Source: Pigoraptor vietnamica (Eukaryota; Opisthokonta; Filasterea). From it: 18,524 nt of DNA. This document shows, piece after piece, positions 18,385 to 18,524 of this stretch (its first letter is position 1; the number at the start of each line of letters is the position of its first letter). The position numbers and the translations under genes are program-made. A model generated the notes under the pieces. It had not been told where the DNA came from. It worked only from the letters and a program-made list of their open reading frames with translations, and did not search any database. The DNA lies in the NCBI GenBank assembly GCA_943704525.1, contig CALSCQ010002244.1, forward strand, positions 1-18,524, given 5' to 3'.

Positions 18385-18445
18385 GTGCGTTGTTGGCGTG
18401 GAAATGCGCGGCTTTCACCGTCTATTTGTGTTTCGTCGTGTGCGT

Positions 18446-18524
18446 GCGTGTGGGGGGAGGTGAAGGGAGAGTGCTACTACTTTGTCTGACTCCTCTCTCC
18501 CTCCCCTCCCCCATCCCCCCCTCC
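18446..18524. repeat. Purine-rich then long polypyrimidine tract at window end
   Basis: GGGGGGAGGTGAAGGGAGAG is followed by CTCCTCTCTCCCTCC-type sequence to the last base. By analogy with DMAC2L intron 3 this is probably the 3' end of the third TAF8-like intron, with the next exon just outside the window. Confidence 0.6.

Overview
The window is nuclear DNA from a GC-rich, intron-rich microbial eukaryote. Every confident multi-exon gene is split by GT-AG introns of about 80 to 410 bp, and many introns are loaded with TG/TGCG microsatellites. The six-exon-scale conserved genes are ordinary eukaryotic housekeeping genes, and there are no operons, Shine-Dalgarno sites or bacterial features. The 6-phosphogluconate dehydrogenase is of the plant/cyanobacterial type, which is also known from some non-photosynthetic protists. 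The lineage cannot be fixed from the sequence alone.

Layout, left to right: (1) 3' part of a ZFAND2B-like AN1 zinc-finger gene (+, 292-1962, first exon before the window). (2) Convergent to it, an alpha/beta-hydrolase-fold gene (-, 3614-2144, four exons) whose nucleophile position is Gly. (3) Divergent from that, a single-exon 688-residue type II membrane protein of unknown function (+, 3787-5853). (4) A 2.1 kb stretch (5854-7959) with only weak, frame-broken coding traces. (5) A small three-exon gene for an unrecognised 141-residue protein (-, 8706-7960), assembled here from splice signals. (6) About 1 kb of intergenic DNA with small repeats and a hairpin. (7) MAT1/TFB3, the CDK-activating-kinase assembly factor (+, 9742-11556, six exons). 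(8) DMAC2L/ATP5S-like mitochondrial LRR protein (+, 11698-13086, four exons). (9) Convergent, 6-phosphogluconate dehydrogenase (-, 16490-13315, ten exons), ending in Ser-Lys-Leu. (10) Divergent, the 5' part of a TAF8-like histone-fold gene (+, 17357 to beyond the window).

The genes do not form a pathway. Two are basal transcription/cell-cycle factors (MAT1, TAF8), one serves mitochondria (DMAC2L), one is pentose-phosphate metabolism with a predicted peroxisome/glycosome address, and one is ubiquitin/proteasome quality control. No mobile element, CRISPR array, tRNA or rRNA was found. The points most worth checking are the SKL tail on 6PGDH, the Ser-to-Gly change in the hydrolase, the terminal polyQ-CaaX exon of the ZFAND2B-like protein, the two unrecognised proteins, and the strongly GTG-biased 5' splice sites.
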